Assembly: GCF_013184805.1 (NCBI RefSeq)
Contig: NZ_JAATNG010000001.1
Coordinates: 1,240,001-1,304,000, forward strand
Length of the DNA stretch: 64,000 nucleotides
Direction of reading: 5' to 3'
Source of the DNA: Pseudoruegeria sp. HB172150
GTDB taxonomy: Bacteria > Pseudomonadota > Alphaproteobacteria > Rhodobacterales > Rhodobacteraceae
Numbering within the stretch: position 1 is the first letter of the stretch; every line of letters starts with the position of its first letter. Shown here in pieces: positions 46,734-55,217 of the stretch. The notes below the pieces were generated by a model, which was not told the DNA's origin, did not search any database, and saw nothing but the letters and a program-made list of their open reading frames with translations. The position numbers and the translations under genes are program-made.

Positions 46734-47153
46734 TCAGATGGTGACGGGCTCGGCGCCGTTCTTGATATCTTCGTCATCCTGCTGACGTTTGGCACGGTCT
46801 TCCATGAACTGGTCGAACTCGGCCTTGTCCTTGGCTTCCCGAAGCCGCTGCAGGAAGGCTTCGAAGGCTTCCTGTTCTTCTTCGAGGCGGCGCAGGGTTT
46901 CCGACTTGTAGCTGTCGAAAGCCTGGTTGCCGGTGGGTTTCAGCCCGTGCCGCATATGGCGGTGCTGGTGGTTATGGCCGCGACGGCTGCATCCATTGAA
47001 CATACGTTTGCTCCAGATCATGTATGCCAGAAGGGCGAGGCCGATGGGCCAGAAGACGATAAAGCCGAGGATCATCGCGATGATCCATGCTCCTTTTCCG
47101 CGCTCATCGAGCCAGGTCTCGGCCTGCGAAGGCCAGGTGGCGACGGAACTCAT
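46734..47153 (-). CDS. DUF2852 membrane protein
   Basis: A 139-residue protein with one or two N-terminal membrane helices (GAWIIAMILGFIVFWPIGLALLAYMIW). A His/Arg-rich loop follows (GCSRRGHNHQHRHMRHGL), and then a long charged helix with LRRLEEEQEAFEAFLQRLREAKDKAEFDQFMEDR. This matches DUF2852, a family of unknown function in alphaproteobacteria. ATG 47153 has AAGGA upstream; a second ATG 51 bases earlier lies inside the operator-like palindrome and is unlikely. The His cluster might bind metal (inference). Confidence 0.8.
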   Translation of the reverse strand: MSSVATWPSQAETWLDERGKGAWIIAMILGFIVFWPIGLALLAYMIWSKRMFNGCSRRGHNHQHRHMRHGLKPTGNQAFDSYKSETLRRLEEEQEAFEAFLQRLREAKDKAEFDQFMEDRAKRQQDDEDIKNGAEPVTI

Positions 47154-47187
47154 GACTGTCTTGTCCTTTCCGGTTCGGTGTGACTTT

Positions 47188-47207
47188 ATGTGAATGTCTT
47201 TCACATT
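47188..47207 (-). promoter_or_regulatory. palindromic operator-like site A upstream of the DUF2852 gene
   Basis: ATGTGAA-TGTCT-TTCACAT is an exact 7-bp inverted repeat with a five-base spacer. It begins 35 bases upstream of the ATG. An almost identical copy lies 58 bases further upstream. Confidence 0.6.
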
Positions 47208-47245
47208 GCCTAGATTGGCCGAATCCGGCCGCCGTTCAAGAGGGG

Positions 47246-47265
47246 ATGTGAATGTTTTTTACATT
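47246..47265 (-). promoter_or_regulatory. palindromic operator-like site B upstream of the DUF2852 gene
   Basis: ATGTGAA-TGTTT-TTTACAT matches site A in 18 of 20 positions when the flanking T is included. It lies in the AT-rich stretch that probably holds the promoter. Confidence 0.6.
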
Positions 47266-47361
47266 AATTTTGAAAACCGTTTTACGTCAAATGGATAGAT
47301 GTATATCGCGAAGACATTTTAAGGCTGGCTGGACGAGGGCCGGCGGCCTGATCCGACTGCC

Positions 47362-47829
47362 TCAGGCGATGAAATCGGCCTTAGCTGCCCCGGTCAGGCG
47401 TTCCAGATCCGCAGGCGATATCGGAAAGATGTGGCGTGGCGTACCAGCAGCGGCCCAGACAACATCGAACTCCGCGAGCCGGGGATCGAGCCAGGCGCGG
47501 ATCGGGTTGAGGTGACCGATCGGCGCAACACCGCCGATCGCAAACCCGGTCTGAGCGCGGATCAGGTCGGCATCGGCCTTGCCGAGCGCCTCGCCCGCGA
47601 GCGCGCTGGCCTTGTCGGCAACGACCTGATTACCGCCCGCGGTCAGGAACAGCAGCGCCGTGCCGCTCTCTTCGCCGCGAAAGATGATCGACTTGGCGAT
47701 CTGGTCTAAATGACAGCCTGCGGATTCGGCGGCTTCGGCTGCCGTGCGGGCCTGTCCGACCTCGCGGATGTCGGCCTCAAGCTGTGCCGCTTCCAGGGCG
47801 GCGCGCACGCGTTTCAGGCTCTTGCTCAT
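47362..47829 (-). CDS. YbaK/EbsC-family aminoacyl-tRNA deacylase
   Basis: A 155-residue protein with AKSIIFRGEESGTALLFLTAGGNQVVADKASAL and GFAIGGVAPIGHLNPIRAWLDPRLAEFDVVWAAAGTPRHIFPIS, the YbaK/ProX editing-domain fold, which clears mischarged tRNA. The start ATG 47829 follows GGAGG; the frame is open a further 69 bases. The exact mischarged substrate (Cys- or Ala-tRNA) is not predictable. Confidence 0.88.
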   Translation of the reverse strand: MSKSLKRVRAALEAAQLEADIREVGQARTAAEAAESAGCHLDQIAKSIIFRGEESGTALLFLTAGGNQVVADKASALAGEALGKADADLIRAQTGFAIGGVAPIGHLNPIRAWLDPRLAEFDVVWAAAGTPRHIFPISPADLERLTGAAKADFIA

Positions 47830-47896
47830 ACCCGCCTCCGTTTTCGCCGGTCGCGGCACTTTACGGACCGGGAGAATGGGTGCAAGCGTTCGACTC

Positions 47897-48271
47897 ATGA
47901 ATGATCTGGACTTTTTCCTTTCCCTCGAAACGCAGGTCTGGGAGGCGCTGGTGGCCGGCGATGCTGCTGCGGACGAGGCGCTGCTGGCTGAGGATTTCCT
48001 TGGCGTCTATTCCACAGGTTATGCCGAACGCGCCTGCCATGTGGACCAGATTTCCGATGGCCCGACTGTTGAACTTTATGAAATCAGCGCGCCGCGGCTG
48101 GTGCCCCTGGGGCCGGGCAGGGCGCTGCTGGCGTATCGTGCCGACTACATCCGGAAGGGCGCGGACACGTCCGAGGCGATGTATGTCAGTTCGATCTGGG
48201 AGGAACGTGGGGGGCGCTGGCTGAACACGTTCAGTCAGGACAGCTCCACCGATGACCCGGCCCCGGTCTGA
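47897..48271 (+). CDS. NTF2-like (DUF4440/SnoaL-type) protein
   Basis: A 124-residue small protein of the NTF2-like fold: an N-terminal helix with SLETQVWEALVAGDAAADEALLAEDFLGVYS and sheet strands ending VSSIWEERGGRWLNTFSQDSS. Such proteins can be small enzymes or ligand binders. No catalytic residues can be assigned. The ATG is at 47897; the open frame begins earlier inside the divergent YbaK gene. glnE starts 39 bases after its stop. Confidence 0.75.
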   Translation: MNDLDFFLSLETQVWEALVAGDAAADEALLAEDFLGVYSTGYAERACHVDQISDGPTVELYEISAPRLVPLGPGRALLAYRADYIRKGADTSEAMYVSSIWEERGGRWLNTFSQDSSTDDPAPV

Positions 48272-48310
48272 GGCTTGACCCGGCAGGGCCGGGCACCCCA
48301 GATATCTGGC

Positions 48311-51088
48311 ATGGTGTTTGCGTCCCGATTGTCTCGTTGCCCACGTCCGTATGATGCGGACAGAGGAAAGGAAGCCGCTGCGTTGTTCCCCGGGCTGGCC
48401 CCCGAACTGCGCGCACTGGTGGAAGGAACGGCGGGTTGCAGCCCGTATCTCGGCGGGCTGATCGCGAAGGAAAGCGAGTGGCTGGAAGCGGCTTTGACCC
48501 AGCCGCCGGAAGCCGCATTCGAAAACATCCTGTCCGATACAAGCGCGTTGGAAATCAGCGACTTGCACGCCGGTCTGCGGCGGGCGAAGCGGCGCGCGGC
48601 GTTGCTGATTGCGCTTGCGGATCTTGGCGGCGTCTGGGCGCTGGAACAGGTCACCGGCGCGCTGACCGGTTTCGCGGATCTCGCCACCGACCTGGCATTG
48701 AAGGCCGCGGTCGCGACAGAGATCTCTCGCGGAAAGCTTCCCGGCGCCACCGACGCGGATGTGGCCGACGCGGCGGGTACGTTTGCGCTGGCCATGGGCA
48801 AGATGGGCGCGGGAGAGCTGAACTATTCCTCCGACATAGACCTCATTGTCCTGTTTGACGGCGAGCGGCATCGCGAGAATTACCACGACGCCCGCGCCGC
48901 GCTGGTGCGGGCCACACGCAACATGGCGCATACGCTGTCGGACATCACGAGGGACGGCTACGTCTTTCGCACCGACCTGCGGCTTCGTCCCGATGCCTCG
49001 GTAACGCCGGTCTGCCTGTCGATGGAGGCGGCGGAGACCTATTACGAAAGCGTCGGCCGCACGTGGGAGCGTGCCGCATATGTCAAGGCGCGGGCGTGCG
49101 CCGGGGATCTGGTGGCGGGTGAACGGTTCCTGGAGCATCTCACTCCGTTCGTCTGGCGCAAGCATCTCGACTTCGCGGCGATACAGGACGCGCACGACAT
49201 GCGGCTGCGGATCCGCGCCCATAAGGGGCTGCACGGGCCGATTACGCTCGAGGGCCATGACATGAAGCTTGGCCGCGGCGGCATCCGCGAGATCGAGTTC
49301 TTCACTCAGACGCGACAGATCATCGCCGGAGGGCGCGATCCGTCGTTGCGGGTACGTGGAACGGTCGAGGGGCTGGCGCGGCTTGTCGCAGCCGGGTGGG
49401 TGCCGGAAGATGCCGCGGACACGCTGACCGACGCCTACCGTGCGCATCGAGAGGTAGAGCACCGGGTGCAGATGATTGCGGACGCGCAGACCCATGAACT
49501 GCCGCAGGACGACGAGGGGTTTGCCCGGCTGGCCGCGTTCATGGACCGGGACGAGGCCGATCTGCGGCAGGATCTGTTCGAGCGGCTGTCGACGGTACAC
49601 GAACTGACGGAAAGCTTCTTTGCACCGCATGACAACGGAGAAGCGCCGGAAATCGATGAGGATGTTCAGGCCATTGTCGACCGCTGGTCGAACTATCCGG
49701 CGCTGCGTTCCTCGCGCGCGGTTGCGATCTTCGAGCGGTTGAAGCCGGATCTTCTGGAGCGGCTTCAACAGTCGGCGAGGCCGCTGGAGGCGCTGGAAAG
49801 CTTCGACGGGTTCCTGCACGGGCTGCCTGCGGGTGTTCAGGTGTTCTCGTTGTTCGAGGCGAACCCGCAGCTGATCGACCTGATCGCCGATATCGCCGCA
49901 ACGGCGCCGGGTCTTGCGCAGTATCTGGGCCGCAACTCTCAGGTTTTTGATGCGGTGATCGGCGGCGCCTTTTTCGAACCGTGGCCCGGTCTTCAAGCGT
50001 TGAAGAAGCGCCTCACCGCACAGATCGTCGCGGCGGACGATTTCGAGCAAAAGCTGGATGCCGCGCGACGCTGGCTGAAGGAATGGCATTTCCGCGTCGG
50101 CGTGCACCACCTGCGCGCGCTGATCGACGCCGAGGAGGCGGGCCAGCAATATGCGGATCTGGCCGAGGCGGTGCTGGATGTCGTCTGCCCCGTGGTGGTA
50201 CGCGATTTCGCCCGCAAACATGGTGACATGCCGGGCCGAGGCGCGGCAGTCATGGGCATGGGATCGCTTGGCGCGCGCCAGCTTTCGGCCGGGTCCGATC
50301 TCGATCTGATCGTCATTTACGACGCAGAGAGCGATTCCGTTTCGGACGGCAGACGCCCATTGTCCGCCGGAACCTATTATTCCCGTCTGACCCAGGCCTT
50401 TGTCACTGCGATGACGGCACCGATGGCAGAGGGGATTCTGTATGAAATCGACATGCGCCTGCGTCCCTCGGGCCGGCAGGGACCGGTCGCCACATCCTGG
50501 TCCGCGTTCCGGACCTATCAGCGCGAGGAAGCCTGGACTTGGGAACACCTCGCCCTGACCCGTGCCCGTGTGGTCGCGGGCACCCGAACGCTGGGTGCCG
50601 AGATAGAGGCTTTTCGGGAGGAGCTGCTATCGAAGGCTGTCGATGCGGCCAAGGTGCTTCACGATGTCGCCGAGATGCGCCAGCGTGTCGCCGAGGCGAA
50701 GCCTGCCGAGACCCAATGGGAGGGCAAGCGGGGATCGGGGCGGATGACTGATATCGAATTGCTCGCACAGGCCGCCACGCTGCTAGCCGGGAAACCCGAG
50801 CGGCGCGTACCGGAGCAATTGCTGGCGGGACAGGGCGTCGGCTGGCTCAGTCCCGAAGACGTCCAACGTCTTACCCATGCCTATCGCCGTTTCTGGCAGG
50901 TCCAGGCAGCCTCGCGCCTGCTGACCGGCGGCAGCCTGAAGGTGGAGGAACTGGGCGAGGGCGGCCGCAACTTTCTGTTGCGCCAGACTGGTGCCGAAAG
51001 CTTCGACGGCCTGGCGGCGGAACTGACGGAACTGGCGGAGGAAGCTGCCGCGATCATCGATGCTGCGTTGACCCGCACGCCGGGCTAG
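48311..51088 (+). CDS. glnE: glutamine synthetase adenylyltransferase/deadenylyltransferase
   Basis: Bifunctional nitrogen-regulatory enzyme that adds and removes AMP on glutamine synthetase. The 925-residue product has two nucleotidyltransferase modules: LNYSSDIDLIVLFDG in the N-terminal (deadenylylating) half and LSAGSDLDLIVIYDAES in the C-terminal (adenylylating) half. GRGGIREIEFFTQ and DMRLRPSG are also present. ATG 48311 is preferred over TTG 48275. The last four bases overlap the end of the convergent GtrA-like gene. Confidence 0.94.
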   Translation: MVFASRLSRCPRPYDADRGKEAAALFPGLAPELRALVEGTAGCSPYLGGLIAKESEWLEAALTQPPEAAFENILSDTSALEISDLHAGLRRAKRRAALLIALADLGGVWALEQVTGALTGFADLATDLALKAAVATEISRGKLPGATDADVADAAGTFALAMGKMGAGELNYSSDIDLIVLFDGERHRENYHDARAALVRATRNMAHTLSDITRDGYVFRTDLRLRPDASVTPVCLSMEAAETYYESVGRTWERAAYVKARACAGDLVAGERFLEHLTPFVWRKHLDFAAIQDAHDMRLRIRAHKGLHGPITLEGHDMKLGRGGIREIEFFTQTRQIIAGGRDPSLRVRGTVEGLARLVAAGWVPEDAADTLTDAYRAHREVEHRVQMIADAQTHELPQDDEGFARLAAFMDRDEADLRQDLFERLSTVHELTESFFAPHDNGEAPEIDEDVQAIVDRWSNYPALRSSRAVAIFERLKPDLLERLQQSARPLEALESFDGFLHGLPAGVQVFSLFEANPQLIDLIADIAATAPGLAQYLGRNSQVFDAVIGGAFFEPWPGLQALKKRLTAQIVAADDFEQKLDAARRWLKEWHFRVGVHHLRALIDAEEAGQQYADLAEAVLDVVCPVVVRDFARKHGDMPGRGAAVMGMGSLGARQLSAGSDLDLIVIYDAESDSVSDGRRPLSAGTYYSRLTQAFVTAMTAPMAEGILYEIDMRLRPSGRQGPVATSWSAFRTYQREEAWTWEHLALTRARVVAGTRTLGAEIEAFREELLSKAVDAAKVLHDVAEMRQRVAEAKPAETQWEGKRGSGRMTDIELLAQAATLLAGKPERRVPEQLLAGQGVGWLSPEDVQRLTHAYRRFWQVQAASRLLTGGSLKVEELGEGGRNFLLRQTGAESFDGLAAELTELAEEAAAIIDAALTRTPG

Positions 51089-53037
51089 TCCCGTATCACC
51101 TTCAGCACGGTGAAGCTGCCGTCCTGCCAGGCAGGTTCGGTACAAGCAGTCAGCCCTTCGGCCGGCAGTTCCCGCGTGATCAGATAATCCACGGGCTCCT
51201 TCAGCACCGCGTCGCAATCGCCGGCGAAGACTTCTTCCCGCCACTGGATCAGCCGGTACCACCGCACCAGACCGGTTGTGCCGGTTGGCACGAACTTGAA
51301 CATTACCATCAAGGGCCGTTCGGTCAGCCGCTCCAGCCCGAAAAACGCCACGGATGCCCGCCGCACATATTGCTGCGGCCAGATGTCGAATAGCAGTACG
51401 GCATCCCCGGGCGTCTCGGTCCGCAGCCAGTCGACCAGTGCGCGTTCCTCGTCGTCCAGTTCCTCGGCCAGATCGGGTTCTGTGAATGCCTCGCGCGCGG
51501 CGGTCAGCGCGGCGGGAACCGAAAGGACGGCGAATACCGCAACCGCTGCTGCGGCAAACAGTCGTTGCCCGGTTGCGGGCAGAGGGGCGATCAGGGCCTG
51601 AGTTCCCAGCATCAGCGTCAGAAGCGTGGTCAGCGACATCGGACGGAACAGATAGAACGGCGCAAGTGCATGTGTGTGCCGGTCGAGCCAGGCGATCACG
51701 AAGGCCGCGACGATGTAAATGTTCAACCCGGCCACCCAGCTCATCGCGACCCGGCGTTCCGGCACGATCCTGATCAGCATCAGCAGCGTCATCGCCATGA
51801 GACCGGCCCAGATCAGACCGGGCCGCCAGTTCGCCGCGAACCATTCCGGCGAGGCATAGGGCGCCAGGTGGTGCGGGTTCCGATAGACCGCATAGATGAC
51901 CTCGGGTCCGAACGGCAGGCCGGTCAGGTCGGGCTTTTCGGCCAGCAGCCTTTCCTGAACCAGAAGTCCAGCCAGAGGCAGCAGCAGTAGAACGAAAAGC
52001 GCGAAGGGCGGAACGAGATCGCGCCAGGACCGGCCCTGGAGGCGGCCCAGAGCCAGAAGCGCGAGCCCCCAAAAGCCGCCGACGAGGAAGTGGAAATAGG
52101 CTGCCAGCGCTGCCAGCATGACCGCAGGCATGTAACGGCCGCGCAACGCGAGACCCAGGGCGAAAAAGACCGCCGCGTAGGCCAGGACCTTGCCCTCGAC
52201 GCCGCCAAACAGCCATTCGCCGCCGATCAGCATCTGACGCCCGCCGAAATAGGCAGCAAGTCCAAGGATCAGGGCCGCAGGCGAAAGTCTCAGGCCGCGC
52301 GCCAGGTATACGAGACCCAGGCACATCGCCGCCCAGCAAAGGAACGTCAGAACCGTATGCGCCCCCTCGAAGCCGAACAGGTCGATGGCAATGCCGATAA
52401 GCCCGAGGCTCACCAGACGTGCATTGGAATCGTCGTTCGCGGCGTGAAGTTCGGTGAATTTCTCGGGATGCATCACGCGGTGGCCGAGATCGAAATAATT
52501 GATCTCGTTGCCGCCCCAGCCGTGCGGCAGTCCGAGCGGTGCGGACAGCACGGCAAGGATGATCAGCCCGAACGCCCAGCTTACCGGGGAGCGCGCGACG
52601 GTATCGAGTGCAGCGAAGACCGGAGGCACCTTTGCCTCGGTTTCCGGAAAGACGAATGCCCGCGACAGGAGGAAAAAACAGACGGTATAGGATACCATCG
52701 CCAGTGCCTGCGCCCAGGCGGGTGCGAGGAGGAATAACGCTTCCCGCAGCACCAGCAGGTTCAGGCCGTAGGACAGTGCGAACACGGCGAAAAATCCCAG
52801 AACCTGACCGATGCCGCCACCTCCGCGCCCGGCGAAGGTGAAACGCCGGTTCAACACGAAGGAAACGCAGAGCCCCACGGCGTAGCCGACGACATTCGCA
52901 GGCACAGGCGCCAGGCCGGCCCAAGTCATCGCAGCTAGTATGGTCAGGTAACCGACCAGCGTGTTGACGACGCCGACCGCGCCGAACTTGGCGAAGTCGA
53001 CCGCCAGACGTGTGCCGGCTGCCCGCGCTTCGCTCAC
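51085..53037 (-). CDS. GtrA-domain fused to a large polytopic membrane protein
   Basis: A 650-residue protein. The N-terminal 135 residues form a GtrA domain (FAKFGAVGVVNTLVGYLTILAAMTW, NRRFTFAGRGGGGIGQVLGFFAVF, SYTVCFFLLSRAFVFPE), a four-helix flippase-like unit. The rest has about ten more helices (150-490) and a soluble C-terminus with LVDWLRTETPGDAVLLFDIWPQQYVRRAS, reminiscent of GT-C-type glycosyltransferases but without a motif I can name. The start overlaps the stop of the GtrB-like gene (ATGA). The pair is predicted to make and flip a lipid-linked sugar. Confidence 0.75.
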   Translation of the reverse strand: MSEARAAGTRLAVDFAKFGAVGVVNTLVGYLTILAAMTWAGLAPVPANVVGYAVGLCVSFVLNRRFTFAGRGGGGIGQVLGFFAVFALSYGLNLLVLREALFLLAPAWAQALAMVSYTVCFFLLSRAFVFPETEAKVPPVFAALDTVARSPVSWAFGLIILAVLSAPLGLPHGWGGNEINYFDLGHRVMHPEKFTELHAANDDSNARLVSLGLIGIAIDLFGFEGAHTVLTFLCWAAMCLGLVYLARGLRLSPAALILGLAAYFGGRQMLIGGEWLFGGVEGKVLAYAAVFFALGLALRGRYMPAVMLAALAAYFHFLVGGFWGLALLALGRLQGRSWRDLVPPFALFVLLLLPLAGLLVQERLLAEKPDLTGLPFGPEVIYAVYRNPHHLAPYASPEWFAANWRPGLIWAGLMAMTLLMLIRIVPERRVAMSWVAGLNIYIVAAFVIAWLDRHTHALAPFYLFRPMSLTTLLTLMLGTQALIAPLPATGQRLFAAAAVAVFAVLSVPAALTAAREAFTEPDLAEELDDEERALVDWLRTETPGDAVLLFDIWPQQYVRRASVAFFGLERLTERPLMVMFKFVPTGTTGLVRWYRLIQWREEVFAGDCDAVLKEPVDYLITRELPAEGLTACTEPAWQDGSFTVLKVIRD

Positions 53038-54056
53038 GCCAGCGAACTCCCGGACGCTTCTTCCAGCCGCAGCTTGGGCGGCATCTCGGTACCTCCCACG
53101 AGTACCCTGTCAACAATGAAGACCGGCCGCTGTTTGGCTTCGATGAACAGCCGGCCGAGGTATTCGCCGATCACCCCGAGCACCAACAGCTGTACGCTAC
53201 TCAGGACAAGGAACACGATAATCAAACTGGTCCAGCCCGATACGGTGGAAAAGAACAGCCAGCTTGCGAGTGAATAGACGATCAGGCCCATCGCGATCGC
53301 CGCGAAGACGAAGCCAAGCCAGGAGGCGAGCTTGAGCGGCACGATCGAGAAACCGGTGATCGCATCGGTGCTGAGCCCGAGCATCTTTTTCAGCGAATAG
53401 TTGGTCTCGCCCGCATGGCGCGCGTCGCGCTCGTAGGGAAAGGCCACCTGCGAGAACCCGGCCCAGGCCACCATACCGCGGACGAAGCGCTGGCGTTCGG
53501 GCATAGATTTGAGCACATCGAGGACCCGGCGGGACATCAGCCGGAAATCCCCGGTATCGCGCGGGATCGGAGTGTCGGAGAGCCGGCTGAGCAGCCGGTA
53601 AAAGGCTTTGGCCGAAGCGCGTTTGAACCAGGTTTCGCCGGCACGTTCCCGGCGCTGGCCGTAAACGACGTCAAAGCCCTCGTCCATCTTCGCCATCATC
53701 GGCGCCAGCAGTTCGGGCGGGTCCTGCAGGTCGGCATCGAGGATGAAGATGCGGTCGCCCCGGCACAGTTCCAGTCCCGCGGTCAGTGCAATCTGGTGGC
53801 CATGGTTGCGCGCCAGCTTGACGCCCACCACTCTCGGGTCGGCGTCGCTGAGCTTCGCAATCGTTTCCCAGGTGCGGTCGCAGGAGCCGTCGTCGATCAG
53901 CACGATCTCGTAGGCGTCGCCCACCGCGTCCGCGCAGGCCCCGGTCAGCCGCCGGTGCAGCTCTGGCAGCGTGGCCTCTTCCTGATAGCATGGGACGACG
54001 GCGGAGACCCGCGGCGCTTGCGTCGTAATTGCTCTGTCCTCCGATGCGCCGGCCAT
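53034..54056 (-). CDS. GtrB/DPM1-like family 2 glycosyltransferase
   Basis: A 340-residue enzyme predicted to transfer a sugar from a nucleotide donor to undecaprenyl phosphate. The GT-A fold has VSAVVPCYQEEATLPELHRRL, IVLIDDGSCDRTWE, LARNHGHQIALTAGLE and DADLQDPPELL, with the DXD-like metal site in LDADLQD. Two C-terminal membrane helices (about 245-310) are typical of GtrB. The start at MAGASED (54056) is chosen because the longer open frame overlaps the divergent 54180 gene. GtrA-like follows with ATGA overlap. Confidence 0.88.
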   Translation of the reverse strand: MAGASEDRAITTQAPRVSAVVPCYQEEATLPELHRRLTGACADAVGDAYEIVLIDDGSCDRTWETIAKLSDADPRVVGVKLARNHGHQIALTAGLELCRGDRIFILDADLQDPPELLAPMMAKMDEGFDVVYGQRRERAGETWFKRASAKAFYRLLSRLSDTPIPRDTGDFRLMSRRVLDVLKSMPERQRFVRGMVAWAGFSQVAFPYERDARHAGETNYSLKKMLGLSTDAITGFSIVPLKLASWLGFVFAAIAMGLIVYSLASWLFFSTVSGWTSLIIVFLVLSSVQLLVLGVIGEYLGRLFIEAKQRPVFIVDRVLVGGTEMPPKLRLEEASGSSLA

Positions 54057-54179
54057 TCCTGCCGGTTGCGGGCGCAGAATACGGTCGCGGAGCGTTTTCG
54101 GGCAAGCCGTGCCGTTCTTTTCCGCGGGACTGTCGCAATTTCGCTTTGCTGGGCGCGGGCGCCGCACTACGTCTGTGCC

Positions 54180-54440
54180 ATGGATCTGGATTACATCGAT
54201 CGTTCCGGCCTTATCCGCGAGGCCTACCGCATTGAGGGGATCACGCCCGCCCAATGCCGATCCATCTTCATGGAATGGGCGCTGAAACTGCCCGAGGGTA
54301 CGTCGCCGCACGAGGCAATCACTCGCCTGCTGCAGGAATACGCCGATCCGGACCATCCGATGACACAGGTGCTCAAGGAAGGCCTTGCGCCTCAGCCAAA
54401 GCCACGCCGCCGCGGTGGCTGGGCGGCGCGGCGCACCTGA
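54180..54440 (+). CDS. short conserved Rhodobacterales hypothetical protein
   Basis: An 86-residue soluble protein: MDLDYIDRSGLIREAYRIEGI, then TPAQCRSIFMEWALKLPEG and a C-terminal Lys/Arg-rich tail (PKPRRRGGWAARRT). I recognise it as a short helical conserved protein of the group without known role. The frame is open far upstream only as antisense of the glycosyltransferase gene. Confidence 0.6.
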   Translation: MDLDYIDRSGLIREAYRIEGITPAQCRSIFMEWALKLPEGTSPHEAITRLLQEYADPDHPMTQVLKEGLAPQPKPRRRGGWAARRT

Positions 54441-54480
54441 GGTCGGACGCCGCTGGCGCGGCTGTGTCCAACGCGCAGGG

Positions 54481-55125
54481 TTAGCGGGGCAGGGCTGCCG
54501 CGCCCTTCGCCAGCGCTTCGATCCCGGCCCAGTCGCCTGACTTCACTTTGTCCCCCGGCGCAACCCACGACCCGCCCACACAGGCCGTGTTCGACAGACC
54601 GAGGTAATCCGCGGCATTCGCGGGGCTCACGCCGCCTGTCGGGCAGAAGGTGATCTGCGGCAGGGGTGCACCCAGCGCCTTCAGCGCCTTCGCGCCGCCC
54701 GCGGCCTCTGCCGGGAAGAATTTCGCCGTGGTGTAGCCGCGTTCCATAAGGCGCATCATCTCTGTCGCGGTCGCCGCGCCCGGCAGAAGCGGCAGTTCAT
54801 GCGCCTCGCAGGCGGCGCAGAGTGCGTCCGTCGCGCCGGGCGAGACTGCGAAGAGCGCGCCGGCTGCCTTCGCCGCGATCACGTCCGCTTCGCTCAGGAC
54901 CGTCCCCGCGCCGACGACGCCGCCCGCGACGCTGGACATGGCCCGGATCACCTCCAGCGCCACCGGAGTTCTCAGCGTCACCTCGAGGACGGGCAAGCCG
55001 CCCGCCACCAGCGCCTGCGCCAAAGGCACCGCAACGGCGATGTCATCGACCACCAGAACCGGGATGACCGGCGCTAGCCGGCACAGTTCCAGCGACCGTT
55101 CGCTCGCTTCCTTGGCAGTGATCAT
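54481..55125 (-). CDS. eda: 2-keto-3-deoxy-6-phosphogluconate aldolase
   Basis: Second enzyme of the Entner-Doudoroff pathway, splitting KDPG to pyruvate and glyceraldehyde 3-phosphate. The 214-residue TIM barrel has [44 protein letters not shown], the Schiff-base Lys in [13 protein letters not shown], and [11 protein letters not shown] 55125 has GAAGGAG eight bases upstream; the open frame to 55185 overlaps the repeat remnant. edd lies just upstream, so edd-eda is one unit. Confidence 0.94.
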   Translation of the reverse strand: MITAKEASERSLELCRLAPVIPVLVVDDIAVAVPLAQALVAGGLPVLEVTLRTPVALEVIRAMSSVAGGVVGAGTVLSEADVIAAKAAGALFAVSPGATDALCAACEAHELPLLPGAATATEMMRLMERGYTTAKFFPAEAAGGAKALKALGAPLPQITFCPTGGVSPANAADYLGLSNTACVGGSWVAPGDKVKSGDWAGIEALAKGAAALPR

Positions 55126-55150
55126 CCCCGTCGCTCCTTCAGATCCGCAT

Positions 55151-55187
55151 CTTCTACTGGCTACAAATATCCCCGCCGGAGGCATAG
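55151..55187 (+). repeat. partial third copy of the two-hairpin element
   Basis: CTTCTACTGGCTACAAATATCC resembles the leading half of the copies at 8884 and 38074, with the pairs of hairpins reduced to a CCGCCGGAGG remnant. It lies between edd and eda, inside the transcript. Confidence 0.45.
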
Positions 55188-55217
55188 ACCTTTTTCGGCG
55201 CGCCGCCGGGACGGTGC

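Noticed and set aside
47188-47265. PpsR or CRP sites
   Set aside because: The TGT-ACA spacing is 11 rather than 12 and the TGTGA-TCACA spacing is seven rather than six, so neither known consensus fits.
47252-47515. 87-codon plus-strand frame beginning MFFTLILKTV
   Set aside because: It starts in the operator-like palindrome, lacks a ribosome site, and its second half is antisense to the YbaK-like gene.
47861-50548. 895-codon open frame on the minus strand
   Set aside because: It is the shadow of glnE, with Arg/Gln/His-rich sequence and no family pattern.
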